NCBI GenBank assembly: GCA_902790525.1
Contig: CADASI010000001.1
Span: 1 to 64,000 of the forward strand
Length of the DNA stretch: 64,000 nt
Direction: 5' to 3'
From: an uncultured Eubacteriales bacterium
GTDB lineage: Bacteria; Bacillota; Clostridia; Christensenellales; Aristaeellaceae
Shown here: positions 1 to 8,702 of the stretch, piece by piece
Position numbering within the stretch: the stretch's first letter is position 1
Layout of the letters: each line of letters opens with the position of its first letter
The notes under the pieces: generated by a model
Seen by the model: the letters and a program-made list of their open reading frames with translations, nothing else
Told to the model about the DNA's origin: nothing
Databases searched by the model: none
Made by a program: the position numbers and the translations under genes

Positions 1-1
1 G

Positions 2-268
2 GCCCCCAAGGCCGCCGCGCCGAAGGCCGCCGCCAAACCCGCCGGCGCCGCCGGCAGCAAGCCCGTCAACGCCCCCATGCCCGGCACCGTGCTGGACGTG
101 AAGGTGTCCGTGGGCCAGAGCGTCAAGAACGGCGAGACCCTGCTGATCCTCGAAGCCATGAAGATGGAAAACGAAATCGCCGCGCCCGCCGATGGCGTCG
201 TGGCCTCCATCAACGTAACCAAGGGCGCCACCGTGAATACCGGCGACCTGATGATTTCTCTGAACTGA
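2..268 (+). CDS. Biotin carboxyl carrier protein, C-terminal part (5' end outside window)
   Basis: The reading frame is open from the window edge. It starts with an Ala/Pro/Lys-rich linker and continues into an 80-residue biotinyl domain with the AMKM biotinylation motif, whose lysine carries biotin. The domain ends in the usual short strand and a TGA stop. Such carriers shuttle carboxyl groups between a carboxyltransferase and a membrane decarboxylase. The next two genes, oadB and a carboxyltransferase that lacks its own biotinyl domain, are the expected partners and follow in the same direction with 20-30 bp gaps, so this is one operon. The N-terminus cannot be seen, so fusion to another domain is possible. 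Confidence 0.93.
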   Translation, partial: APKAAAPKAAAKPAGAAGSKPVNAPMPGTVLDVKVSVGQSVKNGETLLILEAMKMENEIAAPADGVVASINVTKGATVNTGDLMISLN

Positions 269-287
269 TCATCGGGAGGGTTCACGC

Positions 288-1790
288 ATGTTCAAAATGA
301 AAAAGAGCAGCGCGACGCGCGCCTTTGCGTGTCTGCTGATACTGTTCATGCTGCTCGCGGGCTGGGCCATCGCGGAAAACGCCGCGGAACCGGCCGCCCA
401 GCCCGAGGCGGTTGAACAGGCAGCGGACGCCCCGGCGGCGGTCGCGTCGGAGTATATGCCCAACGAGCTGGCGGACCCCGCCGAGGTCGCCGAGGCCGTG
501 GAGGCTGCCAGCCAGCAGAGCGAGGATCCCGAGATCAGCGTCATACAGGGCCTCAAGAACATCGCCGCCAACACCGGCTTTGCCCGGGGCGACTGGCGTC
601 AGTACGCCATGATCGCGGTGGCCTGCGTGCTGTTGTACCTGGCCATCGTCAAGCAGTTCGAGCCCCTGCTTTTGCTGCCCATCGCCTTCGGCATGCTGCT
701 GGCGAACCTGCCGGCGGCCGGATTGATGGGCCATCCCCACTTCACCTTCTACGACAGCCTCAAGGACGCCGCCGTGGCCGCCCAGAGGCTGGGCAAGGAC
801 GCCACGGACGTGACCTACCGCTTCAACGAGGCCACCGGCATGATGCAGTACAGCCTGCAAACCGCCAACGGCGGCCTGCTGTACTACCTGTACCACGGCG
901 TCAAGTGGGGCATCTTCCCGCCCATCATCTTCATGGGCGTCGGCGCGATGACCGACTTCGCGCCCCTGATCGCCAACCCCAAGAGCCTGCTGCTGGGCGC
1001 TGCCGCGCAGCTGGGCATCTTCCTGACCTTCATCGGCGCGAAGGCCCTGGGCTTCTCCGCCAAGGAGGCCGGCGCCATCGGCATCATCGGCGGCGCGGAC
1101 GGCCCGACGGCCATATTCGTCACCACCAAGCTGGCGCCCCACCTGCTGGGCCCCATTGCCGTGGCCGCGTATTCGTACATGGCCCTGGTGCCGGTCATAC
1201 AGCCCCCGATCATGCGCGCGCTGACCACCGAGAAGGAGCGCAAGATCCGCATGGCGCAGCTGCGTCCCGTGTCCAAGACCGAGACGATCATCTTCCCCAT
1301 CGTGGTGACCATCATCGTGTCGCTGCTGCTGCCTGACGCGGCCTCCCTGGTGGGCATGCTGATGCTGGGCAACCTGATGCGCGTGTGCGGCGTCGTGGAG
1401 CGCATCTCCAAGACCGCCCAGAACGAGCTGTGCAACATCGTCACCATCTTCCTGGGCCTGACGGTCGGCGCGACCACCCAGGGCTCCACCTTCCTGACCT
1501 GGAACACCATCAAGATCGTGGTGCTGGGCGTCGTGGCGTTTTCCTGCGGCACCGCCGGCGGCGTGCTGCTGGCCAAGCTGATGAACGTGCTCTCCGGCGG
1601 CACCATCAACCCGCTGATCGGCTCCGCGGGCGTGTCCGCCGTGCCGATGGCGGCCCGCGTGTCCCAGAAGGAGGGCCAGAGGGCCGATCCCGGCAACTTC
1701 CTGCTGATGAACGCCATGGGCCCGAACGTGGCCGGCGTCATCGGCTCCGCGGTCGCCGCGGGCGTGTTCATCGCGCTGTTTGCGAAGTAA
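288..1790 (+). CDS. oadB: Sodium-translocating decarboxylase beta subunit
   Basis: Integral membrane subunit that couples decarboxylation of carboxybiotin to Na+ export. The core from about residue 95 to 500 has many hydrophobic segments and the family signatures [10 protein letters not shown] (holding the functional Asp), [25 protein letters not shown] and [21 protein letters not shown]. The N-terminus is unusual. It has a signal-like segment (residues 5-30) followed by about 60 Ala/Glu/Pro-rich residues, reminiscent of the small gamma subunit, which is otherwise not seen here. An AGGG ribosome site lies 8 bp before the ATG. It lies between the biotin carrier and carboxyltransferase genes, as in oxaloacetate, methylmalonyl-CoA or glutaconyl-CoA decarboxylase operons. 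The substrate is set by the partner; oxaloacetate fits the downstream gene. Confidence 0.93.
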   Translation: MFKMKKSSATRAFACLLILFMLLAGWAIAENAAEPAAQPEAVEQAADAPAAVASEYMPNELADPAEVAEAVEAASQQSEDPEISVIQGLKNIAANTGFARGDWRQYAMIAVACVLLYLAIVKQFEPLLLLPIAFGMLLANLPAAGLMGHPHFTFYDSLKDAAVAAQRLGKDATDVTYRFNEATGMMQYSLQTANGGLLYYLYHGVKWGIFPPIIFMGVGAMTDFAPLIANPKSLLLGAAAQLGIFLTFIGAKALGFSAKEAGAIGIIGGADGPTAIFVTTKLAPHLLGPIAVAAYSYMALVPVIQPPIMRALTTEKERKIRMAQLRPVSKTETIIFPIVVTIIVSLLLPDAASLVGMLMLGNLMRVCGVVERISKTAQNELCNIVTIFLGLTVGATTQGSTFLTWNTIKIVVLGVVAFSCGTAGGVLLAKLMNVLSGGTINPLIGSAGVSAVPMAARVSQKEGQRADPGNFLLMNAMGPNVAGVIGSAVAAGVFIALFAK

Positions 1791-1814
1791 TGACTTGAAA
1801 CGGAGGATATAACA

Positions 1815-3263
1815 ATGGCGAAAGTGATGATTACCGAAACCATCCTTCGTGACGCGCACCAGTCCCAGGCCGCGACCCGCATGCGCCTGGAGGACATGCT
1901 GCCCGCCTGCGAGGTGCTGGACAAGGTTGGCTATTATTCCCTGGAGTGCTGGGGCGGCGCGACGTTCGACAGCTGCCTGCGCTTCCTGAACGAGGAGACG
2001 TTCGACAGCTGCCTGCGCTTCCTGAACGAGGACCCCTGGGTGCGCCTGCGCAAGCTCAAGGAGGCGCTGCCCAACACCAAGCTGCAAATGCTGTTCCGCG
2101 GCCAGAACATACTGGGCTACCGCCACTATGCCGACGACGTGGTGGACGAGTTCACCCGCCTGTCCATCAAGAACGGCATCGACGTCATCCGCATATTCGA
2201 CGCCCTCAACGATACCCGCAACCTGGAGCCCGCCATCCGGGCCACCAAGAAGTACGGCGGCATCTGCGAGGTGGCGCTGAGCTACACCATCAGCCCCGTG
2301 CACACGGAGGAGTACTTCGTGAACCTGGCGCTGGAGCTTGAAAAGCTGGGCGCGGACAACATCTGCATCAAGGACATGGCCAACCTGCTCTTGCCCTACA
2401 AGGCCTATTCGCTGGTCAAGTCCCTGAAGCAGGCCCTGAAGCCCGAGACCAAGGTCCACCTGCACACCCACAACACCGCCGGCATCGGCGATATGACCAA
2501 CCTCAAGGCCATCGAGGCGGGCGTGGACATCGTGGACTGCGCGCTGTCCCCCCTGGGTAACGGCACCTCCCAGCCGGCCACCGAGCCACTGGTGGCCACC
2601 CTGGCGGGCACCGAGTACGACACCGGCCTGGACCTGAACCTCATCACCCAGGCCACCGAGCACTTCCGCGGCGTGGCCCAGAAGCTCCAGGATCAGGGCA
2701 TCCTCGACCCGAAGGTGCTGCGCGTGGACGTGAACACCCTCAAGTATCAGGTGCCCGGCGGCATGCTGTCCAACCTGATCAACCAGCTCAAGCAGGCCGG
2801 CCAGTCCGACCGCCTCTACGACGTGCTGGCGGAGGTGCCGCGCGTGCGCGAGGACTTCGGCTATCCGCCGCTGGTCACCCCGACCTCCCAGATCGTCGGC
2901 ACCCAGGCTGTCATGAACGTGCTCACCGGCGAGCGCTACAAGATGTGCCCCAAGGAGAGCCAGGGCCTCATGCGCGGCGAGTACGGCCGCCTGCCCGCCC
3001 CCGTCAACGAGGACGTGCGCAAGAAGGTCATCGGCAACCAGAAGGTCATCACCTGCCGCCCGGTGGAGGATCCCTCCTACGGCGTCAAGCACCTCGACGA
3101 GTTCAAGAAGGAAATGGGCCAGTACTACACCCAGGAGGAGGACGTGCTCAGCTACGCCCTGTTCCCGCAGGTCGCCGAGAAGTTCTTCCAGAACCGCCAG
3201 GCCAAGCAGGTCGGCCTCGATAATAGCGTGCTCGATAAGAAGAATAATGCGATGCCGATTTAA
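1815..3263 (+). CDS. oadA: Oxaloacetate decarboxylase alpha / pyruvate carboxylase 5S-type carboxyltransferase
   Basis: Transfers the carboxyl group of oxaloacetate to biotin (or the reverse). The TIM barrel begins with the metal-site motif LRDAHQS and includes CIKDMANLL (the lysine normally carboxylated) and the metal-binding HLHTHNTAG. The C-terminal half is the PYC_OADA conserved region. At 482 residues it stops before a biotinyl domain, consistent with the separate carrier upstream. Residues 50-73 contain the 12-residue block TFDSCLRFLNEE twice, from a 36-bp direct repeat; normal family members have this block once, in a conserved part of the barrel. The ribosome site GGAGG is well placed, and a strong terminator follows. 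Confidence 0.92.
   Translation: MAKVMITETILRDAHQSQAATRMRLEDMLPACEVLDKVGYYSLECWGGATFDSCLRFLNEETFDSCLRFLNEDPWVRLRKLKEALPNTKLQMLFRGQNILGYRHYADDVVDEFTRLSIKNGIDVIRIFDALNDTRNLEPAIRATKKYGGICEVALSYTISPVHTEEYFVNLALELEKLGADNICIKDMANLLLPYKAYSLVKSLKQALKPETKVHLHTHNTAGIGDMTNLKAIEAGVDIVDCALSPLGNGTSQPATEPLVATLAGTEYDTGLDLNLITQATEHFRGVAQKLQDQGILDPKVLRVDVNTLKYQVPGGMLSNLINQLKQAGQSDRLYDVLAEVPRVREDFGYPPLVTPTSQIVGTQAVMNVLTGERYKMCPKESQGLMRGEYGRLPAPVNEDVRKKVIGNQKVITCRPVEDPSYGVKHLDEFKKEMGQYYTQEEDVLSYALFPQVAEKFFQNRQAKQVGLDNSVLDKKNNAMPI
1961..2032 (+). repeat. In-frame 36-bp tandem duplication inside the carboxyltransferase gene
   Basis: Two adjacent 36-bp units (1961-1996 and 1997-2032) are nearly identical, with 34 bases in common from GACGTTCGAC to AACGAG. 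The duplication adds twelve residues without breaking the frame. Confidence 0.9.
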
Positions 3264-3281
3264 AAGCTACTATCGTTACGC

Positions 3282-3320
3282 CAGCGCCCGCGATTCGCGG
3301 GCGCTGTGCTTTTGTTTTTG
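3282..3320 (+). terminator. Intrinsic terminator of the decarboxylase operon
   Basis: An 11-bp GC-rich stem (CAGCGCCCGCG / CGCGGGCGCTG, 3282-3306) with a three-base loop is followed by a T-rich run. It lies 18 bp after the carboxyltransferase stop codon. Confidence 0.9.
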
Positions 3321-3884
3321 GAGGGAACAGGGAACAGGGAACAGGGAATGCCGCTGCCGCGCTTAAAGCGCATGCTACCGAGCCAAAAGCCTTCCCCTGA
3401 AGGGGACCTCGAAAAACCTCACTTTGCCGCATACATTACTTCGGAAAACCCTGTAAAACAAGGTTTCTTTCCGAGGCAATGCTTGCGAAAACCTTCAGGG
3501 GGTTCGAGCGCCCGGAAAACAGTCCAGTGGACTGTTTTCAGCGAGAACGGGCCGGCAGGCCCCCGGAACGGTGGATTGCGCGAAGCGTGACGGAAGAGGT
3601 CGTCCCCGTCCACAATAACAAAACAATGTACCAGAAACGGCGGCAGCCACTATTCCTGTTCCCTGTTCCCTGTTCCCCGTTCCCTGTTCCCCGTTCCCTG
3701 ATCTATCGTGCTTTGCCTGATAAATCTCACTTCATCCCCCCAAAACCATTACACCAACTATTTCACAAATATGATCAAATATGACAGAAATATGTTTGAA
3801 ATTTAAATTTAACATGTAGATAATGAACATTGTGACAAAAAATAGTATAATAAACCCGGATTGTCATAGGGATGGAGGCAAAAT
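3321..3884. other. Non-coding region with facing heptanucleotide arrays and a hairpin
   Basis: No convincing gene is present. It opens with three GGGAACA units (3323-3343) and contains six units of the complementary heptamer TGTTCCC/CGTTCCC at 3657-3698, so the two arrays form an inverted pair. Between them a perfect inverted repeat, GAAAACAGTCC-agt-GGACTGTTTTC, occupies 3515-3539. From about 3720 the sequence turns AT-rich and holds the promoter of the next gene. The layout suggests an intergenic repeat element of the host. Confidence 0.7.
3846..3851 (+). promoter_or_regulatory. Candidate -10 box (TATAAT) for the first CapA gene
   Basis: A perfect TATAAT lies 34 bp before the start codon in an AT-rich stretch. 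The matching -35 is weak, so the promoter is only a candidate. Confidence 0.5.
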
Positions 3885-5648
3885 ATGGGCAAAAAGATGA
3901 CAAAAAAGAAAAGCACGAAGGCGGAGCGCAGGCGCATGAAGCGCAGAAGGCAGATGATCCGCAACGGAATTGTCTTTGGCGGCATCGCCGCCGTATGTGT
4001 CGTCTGCCTGATCATGATATCGATACTCAACCGACCCGTGGAACCCAAATCCACCTGGTACGTGGAGGACGGCGCGCTGGAGATTGCGGCGCCGCCAATG
4101 GATGCCGGCGGCGCGAGGCTGGCGGCGGGGACCTTTGAAACTGCCGACAACGCCGCGACCGACGGCTCGAGCAACTTTGACGCCGTGCCCGACCTGCCCA
4201 CCCGGGCGGAGGAGGCCTCCGACGCGCAGGCAAACAGCGAGGTGCCCAGCTTCGAGTCCGAATTCGGCGTCGCGCCGGACTTCGGCGACGAGGCCACCGA
4301 CACCCGGGAGATACTGTCCGACGACGGCACCGTGATCCGACAGGGCGGCCAGTCCGCCGACGGCGCGGACCTGTCCGGATCGGAGGACGGCGCCGCGAAG
4401 GCCCAGGCCAACCCGGACGGCAGCACCAGCATCACCATCACCGCCGCGGGCGACTGCACCTTCGGCGGCTGCCTGAAGCACGATACCTTCAAGGTGTTCA
4501 AGAAGTACGTGGACGCCTATGGCTACGACTACTTCTTCCAGAACGTGCGCTCCCTGTTCCAGCAGGACGACCTGACCATCATCAACCTGGAGGGTCCGCT
4601 GACCGACGTGGGCACCATGACCACCAAGAGCGGCATCTGCTTCCGCGGAGAGCCGGAGTGGACGGCCATTATGACCGGCTCCAGCGTTGAGCTGTGCAAT
4701 TTTGCCAACAACCACGCCATGGACATGGGCAAGGAGGGCTTCGAGCGCACCACCCAGGCCCTGGACGAGGCTGGCATCGGCTATTGCGCCTACTCCAAGG
4801 TGTACAACACCACCATCAAGGGCGTGCGCATCACCGCACTGGGCTTTGACAAGTGGAACAACAGCAAGTCCGAGATCGTGGACGCCATCAAGAAGGCGCG
4901 CCCCGACTGCGACATACTGATCGTCAACATGCACTGGGGCTTCGAGATGCACTACGAGCCCATGAAGGACCAGAAGGACGTAGGCCACGCCATCATCGAC
5001 GCCGGCGCGGACCTGGTCATCGGCACGCATCCCCACGTTTACGGCGGGGTGGAGCAATACAAGGGCAAGTACATCTGTTACAGCCTGGGCAACTTCTGCT
5101 TCGGCGGCAACACCATGCCCTCCGACCAGCGCGCCATGATGTTCCAGCAGGTGTTCAACGTGTCCGCGTCCGGCGAGGTCACCGACGGCGGCATCAATGT
5201 GATCCCCGTGCGCGTGTCCGGCGATTCCCGGAAGAACGACTTCCAGCCCCACATACTGGGCGCGAAGGTGGGCACCAAGCTGCTCAAGGCCATCGCCAGG
5301 TACTCCAACCTGACCCGGAACACCGCGTGGATGACCGCCAGCTATCCCGAGCAGATCGGACTGCTCAGCAAGACCGCCGTGGGCAGCGCCGATGCCGCGG
5401 CGACCGCCCCGCAGACGGCGACCGTCCCGCAGACGGCGACCGTCCCGCAGGCGGCGACCGTTGTTGAGGCGGCGTCCGTTGCGGAGGATACAGAGATGGC
5501 CTCGGACTACGCCGTCACCGGCATTGAGGAGAGCGAGACCGCCGTTCAGACGCAGGCGACGAAGCAGCCCATCGGCACGACGGAGCTGACCCAGGAACAG
5601 AAGATACAGATACAGGAACAGATCTACTACGACCAGATGGCCAAATGA
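3885..5648 (+). CDS. CapA-family membrane-anchored metallophosphatase-like protein (paralog 1)
   Basis: CapA-domain proteins resemble calcineurin-type phosphoesterases and are linked to poly-gamma-glutamate or other surface polymers; the reaction here is not known. Residues 1-26 are very basic and residues 28-47 form one membrane segment, followed by an extracellular acidic, low-complexity stalk. The CapA domain spans about 182-455, with AGDCTFGGC, INLEGPLTD, NFANNHAMD, NMHWGFE and GTHPHVYGG, the usual metal-site pattern. The C-terminal 110 residues are Ala/Thr-rich and include TATVPQ repeats. GGAGG precedes the chosen ATG. The next gene is a paralog 21 bp downstream. The substrate is unknown. 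Confidence 0.88.
   Translation: MGKKMTKKKSTKAERRRMKRRRQMIRNGIVFGGIAAVCVVCLIMISILNRPVEPKSTWYVEDGALEIAAPPMDAGGARLAAGTFETADNAATDGSSNFDAVPDLPTRAEEASDAQANSEVPSFESEFGVAPDFGDEATDTREILSDDGTVIRQGGQSADGADLSGSEDGAAKAQANPDGSTSITITAAGDCTFGGCLKHDTFKVFKKYVDAYGYDYFFQNVRSLFQQDDLTIINLEGPLTDVGTMTTKSGICFRGEPEWTAIMTGSSVELCNFANNHAMDMGKEGFERTTQALDEAGIGYCAYSKVYNTTIKGVRITALGFDKWNNSKSEIVDAIKKARPDCDILIVNMHWGFEMHYEPMKDQKDVGHAIIDAGADLVIGTHPHVYGGVEQYKGKYICYSLGNFCFGGNTMPSDQRAMMFQQVFNVSASGEVTDGGINVIPVRVSGDSRKNDFQPHILGAKVGTKLLKAIARYSNLTRNTAWMTASYPEQIGLLSKTAVGSADAAATAPQTATVPQTATVPQAATVVEAASVAEDTEMASDYAVTGIEESETAVQTQATKQPIGTTELTQEQKIQIQEQIYYDQMAK
5400..5462 (+). repeat. 18-bp tandem repeat encoding TATVPQ-like units
   Basis: Three and a half copies of an 18-bp unit (GCGACCGTCCCGCAGACG-like) encode repeated Ala-Thr-Val-Pro-Gln-Thr in the C-terminal tail of the CapA protein. 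Such arrays vary in length by slippage. Confidence 0.85.
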
Positions 5649-5669
5649 CGAACGGATAGGGGAAGGACT

Positions 5670-7079
5670 GTGACGAAGAAGCGGAAGATTTCCAAGGCGG
5701 CGCGCAAGCGTGCCGCGCGCAGGCGGCGCATGCTCAGGACCGGCGCGATCTACGCCGGAGTGGCGCTTCTGTGCGTGGGGTGCCTGCTGGCGATGTCCGC
5801 GCTGAATCGTCCCGTCGAATCCCGGAATACATGGTACGTGGAGGACGGCGCGCTGGAGATCGCCGCGCCGGGCAGGACCGGCGACGGTCCGGCTACCGCC
5901 TCCGGTGCGATCACGGCGGGGGACGAAGGCAGCTTCGCCCCCCGCGTGCTGCCCGGCTACGCGGGGGAGCCCACCCGGGTGCCCACCGCCGCGCCCACGC
6001 TGATTCCCACCGACACCCCGGCGGCGTCGGCGGACGCCTCTCCGGAGCCGACCCCCACGGCCGGCGACCGGACCATCACCATCACCGCGGCGGGGGACTG
6101 CACCCTGGGCGGCAGCGTCCACCAGGACACCTACGCCCGGTTCAAGCGGTTCGTGCAGCGCTACGGCTACGACTACTTTCTCGCCAACGTGCGGCCGCTG
6201 TTCGAGGCGGACGACCTGACCGTGGTGAATCTCGAGGGCCCGCTGACCGACGTGGGCAAGGACCGCCACGGCAGCTACGTGTTCAAGGGAGACCCGGACT
6301 TCGTGAACATACTCACCGGCTCCAGCGTGGAGCTATGCAACGTGGCCAACAACCACTCCCAGGACTTCGGCGCGGCGGGGCTCAGGCGCACCGCCGAGGT
6401 GCTGGAGGGCGCGGGCGTCGGCTGCTGCGGCTATTCCAAGGTGTTCCATACCACCATAAAGGGCGTGCGCATCACGGCGCTGGGCTACCTGGAGTGGGAG
6501 ATCGACAAGGCCAAGATCGTGGAGGCCGTCAAGCGGGAGCGCCCCGACTGCGACCTGCTGATCGTCAACATGCACTGGGGCCGGGAGAAGCACTACGAGC
6601 CCGTGCCCGCCCAGAAGACTTACGGCCACGCCATCATCGACGCCGGGGCCGACCTCATCATCGGCACCCATCCCCACGTCTACGGCGGCATCGAGAAGTA
6701 CAAGGGCAAGTACATCGTGTACAGCCTGGGCAACTTCTGCTTCGGCGGCAACGACAATCCCTCGGATAAGCGGGCGCTGATGTTCCAGCAGACCTTCAAC
6801 GTGTCAGAAACCGGGAAGATCAGCGACGGCGGCATCAACGTGATCCCGTGCAGCATCTCCAGCATCTCCAACAAGAACGACTACCGGCCCACGGTCATGC
6901 AGCCCTACGACGGCGTGAAGCTGCTCAAGGCCATGGCCCGCTACTCCAACTTCGCCAAGGGCGGCTTTGGATGGCTGCCGGGCTGCTACCCCGAGCAGGT
7001 CGGGCTGGTAACCGTCGCCCGACCCGCTATGCAGGCGGCGGAGCCAACCGCCGCGCCGGGCGGCGTGGAAGTGAGCTGA
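5670..7079 (+). CDS. CapA-family membrane-anchored metallophosphatase-like protein (paralog 2)
   Basis: Tandem paralog of the preceding gene with the same plan: a highly basic N-terminus, one membrane segment at about 28-46, a Pro/Thr/Ala-rich stalk, and a CapA domain at about 130-400. The metal-site motifs AGDCTLGG, NLEGPLTD, NVANNHSQD, NMHWGRE and GTHPHVYGG are retained. It lacks the long repeat tail of paralog 1. The start is GTG, supported by GGGGAAGGA just upstream; no better ATG is present in frame. The stop is 1 bp before the next ATG, so all three genes are probably co-transcribed. Duplication followed by divergence of the stalk is likely. Confidence 0.87.
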   Translation: MTKKRKISKAARKRAARRRRMLRTGAIYAGVALLCVGCLLAMSALNRPVESRNTWYVEDGALEIAAPGRTGDGPATASGAITAGDEGSFAPRVLPGYAGEPTRVPTAAPTLIPTDTPAASADASPEPTPTAGDRTITITAAGDCTLGGSVHQDTYARFKRFVQRYGYDYFLANVRPLFEADDLTVVNLEGPLTDVGKDRHGSYVFKGDPDFVNILTGSSVELCNVANNHSQDFGAAGLRRTAEVLEGAGVGCCGYSKVFHTTIKGVRITALGYLEWEIDKAKIVEAVKRERPDCDLLIVNMHWGREKHYEPVPAQKTYGHAIIDAGADLIIGTHPHVYGGIEKYKGKYIVYSLGNFCFGGNDNPSDKRALMFQQTFNVSETGKISDGGINVIPCSISSISNKNDYRPTVMQPYDGVKLLKAMARYSNFAKGGFGWLPGCYPEQVGLVTVARPAMQAAEPTAAPGGVEVS

Positions 7080-7080
7080 T

Positions 7081-7935
7081 ATGGGGGAGAACAAGCGCAA
7101 CCTGGACGCCTGCCAGCTCATTGAGCGCAGCATCCAGAAGAAGTACCGCAAGGAACTGTGGACGCCCTTCGTGACGGCGGTGAAGCGCTACCGGCTGATC
7201 CAGGCGGGGGACCGGATTGCCGTGTGCATCTCCGGCGGCAAGGATTCCATGCTGCTGGCCAAGCTGATGCAGCAGCTCCAGCGCTACTCCGACGTGCCCT
7301 TCGAGGCGGCGTTTCTGGTGATGGACCCGGGGTACATCCCCGAGAACCGGCGGCAGATCGAGCACAATGCCGCGCTGATGCGGGTGCCCGTGCGGGTGTT
7401 CGAGAGCAATGTGTTCGCGGTGGCGAATGGCGCGGAGAAGAACCCCTGCTACCTGTGCGCCCGCATGCGGCGGGGCTTTCTGTACGCCCGGGCGCGGGAG
7501 CTGGGGTGCAACAAGATCGCGCTGGGGCACCACTTCAACGACGTGATCGAGACCACCGTGATGGCCATGCTCTACGGCGCGCAGCTCCAGGGCATGATGC
7601 CCAAGGTGCGCAGCGACAACTTCCCCGGCATGGAGCTGATTCGCCCGCTGTACTGCGTGCACGAGGACGACATCATCGCCTGGCGCAACTACAACGGGCT
7701 GAAATTCCTCCAGTGCGCCTGCCGGTTCACCGAGCACGCCGCCGAGGCGGTGCACGCCTCCAAGCGGCAGGAGGTCAAGCTGCTGCTTCGGCAGCTCCGG
7801 GCGCAGAATCCCGACGTGGAGAAGAGCGTGTTCAACAGCATCCACGCCGTGAACCTGGACACCTTTCCCGGCTGGAAGACCCAGCGCGAGGAACACAGCT
7901 TCCTGGAGTGGTACGACGCGCGGAAAAACCCGTAG
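7081..7935 (+). CDS. TtcA-family PP-loop tRNA thiolation protein
   Basis: Cytosolic adenylating PP-loop enzyme of the TtcA/TilS superfamily. TtcA makes 2-thiocytidine in tRNA with a 4Fe-4S cluster. SGGKDS at residues 51-56 is the ATP-binding PP-loop. CYLC at about 124-127 supplies two cysteines and a further cysteine pair follows near 215 (QCAC), matching the cluster ligands. The 284-residue length fits. It starts 1 bp after the CapA stop, so it is probably co-translated. The gram-positive members are annotated by homology only; the RNA target here is not proven. Confidence 0.85.
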   Translation: MGENKRNLDACQLIERSIQKKYRKELWTPFVTAVKRYRLIQAGDRIAVCISGGKDSMLLAKLMQQLQRYSDVPFEAAFLVMDPGYIPENRRQIEHNAALMRVPVRVFESNVFAVANGAEKNPCYLCARMRRGFLYARARELGCNKIALGHHFNDVIETTVMAMLYGAQLQGMMPKVRSDNFPGMELIRPLYCVHEDDIIAWRNYNGLKFLQCACRFTEHAAEAVHASKRQEVKLLLRQLRAQNPDVEKSVFNSIHAVNLDTFPGWKTQREEHSFLEWYDARKNP

Positions 7936-8022
7936 GGACGCCATTCATGGCGTCCGCCACCGCCCGCCTGCCCCAACCGTGGCTGCATGCTGGAAGATTC
8001 TGTGGTATTTGTGTGTTGATGA

Positions 8023-8051
8023 TGGACAACCGCCCCCGGATGGATTATAAT
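8023..8051 (+). promoter_or_regulatory. Sigma-A type promoter of the small exported protein gene
   Basis: TGGACA at 8023-8028 and TATAAT at 8046-8051 are separated by 17 bp, close to consensus. The start codon lies 43 bp downstream of the -10. Confidence 0.8.
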
Positions 8052-8093
8052 ATGGATGAAACCAAATCCCATCGCGAAAGGGGAGAGGACGTT

Positions 8094-8552
8094 ATGAAAC
8101 TGATAGGCATACTGCTGCTCGCGGCGATGCTGTTTACCGGCGTGACGGGGGTCTCCGTGGCGCAGGTGCTGGCCATGAGCGCGGACGATTTTGACGCCGG
8201 CGGCTACGACGGCGCGTGGACCACCGTGCAGGCGCTGGACGTGGAGATCTTCCTGCCCGACGGCTGGACGGGGGAGGATATTGACGAGGACGGCGCGTGC
8301 TACCGCGCCGGCAGCGCGGACGGCGCGGCGACGCTGACCATCAACTATCCCGTGGACGGCGCGGCGGGCGAGGAGATCTCCGCCAACGGCAAGCCCGCCA
8401 CCATCGTGCGCGGCGACGACGGCAGCCTCGCGATCACCGTGATCCTCAGCGAAGATCGCCTCGCGGAGTTCCGCTTCGACCGGACGGACGAGGACGCCCT
8501 GACCGAGGACCTGGCCCTGCAGATCGCGGGTTCCTGGACCGACGTGTGGTGA
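8094..8552 (+). CDS. Small exported protein of unknown function
   Basis: 152 residues. A classic signal peptide (residues 1-23, MKLIGILLLAAMLFTG then an AQVLA-type cleavage area) is followed by an acidic, Gly/Asp-rich beta-type domain without recognisable catalytic motifs. There is no lipobox cysteine. The ATG is preceded by GGGGAGAGGA and has its own near-consensus promoter, so it is likely a single-gene unit. The acidic D/E-rich surface suggests secretion or cell-wall location. I do not recognise the family. Confidence 0.75.
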   Translation: MKLIGILLLAAMLFTGVTGVSVAQVLAMSADDFDAGGYDGAWTTVQALDVEIFLPDGWTGEDIDEDGACYRAGSADGAATLTINYPVDGAAGEEISANGKPATIVRGDDGSLAITVILSEDRLAEFRFDRTDEDALTEDLALQIAGSWTDVW

Positions 8553-8583
8553 TCCGTTCGCGCGATTGATTCATCAAAACCTA

Positions 8584-8613
8584 TTGACACCAGGCGCACC
8601 GATGTGCTATGAT
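8584..8613 (+). promoter_or_regulatory. Consensus promoter upstream of the PEP-synthase-like gene
   Basis: TTGACA at 8584-8589 and TATGAT at 8608-8613 with an 18-bp spacer. The expected start of transcription (about 8620) falls just before a strong terminator hairpin. Confidence 0.8.
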
Positions 8614-8622
8614 GGCATTGAC

Positions 8623-8664
8623 AGGCAAAGGAGCCGTATTCTGCGGCTCCTTTGCCTGTTTTTT
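8623..8664 (+). terminator. Terminator or attenuator in the leader of the PEP-synthase-like gene
   Basis: A perfect 14-bp stem (8623-8636 with 8644-8657), a 7-base loop and six T residues form a textbook terminator. It starts within a few bases of the predicted transcript start and ends about 40 bp before the gene. It could end upstream transcription, attenuate this gene, or define a roughly 45-nt RNA. Confidence 0.85.
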
Positions 8665-8702
8665 GGGACCGGAGCGCAGAGGATGGGCTGGGAGGCGATA
8701 CC

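Noticed and set aside
282..3092. 936-residue open frame on the minus strand opposite the decarboxylase genes
   Set aside because: It is a by-product of high GC and strong codon bias in the genes on the other strand. The product is low-complexity, rich in His, Gly and Ala, with no domain.
3864..6269. 801-residue minus-strand frame opposite the CapA genes
   Set aside because: Same cause: a shadow frame with low-complexity Gly/Arg/His sequence and no ribosome site.
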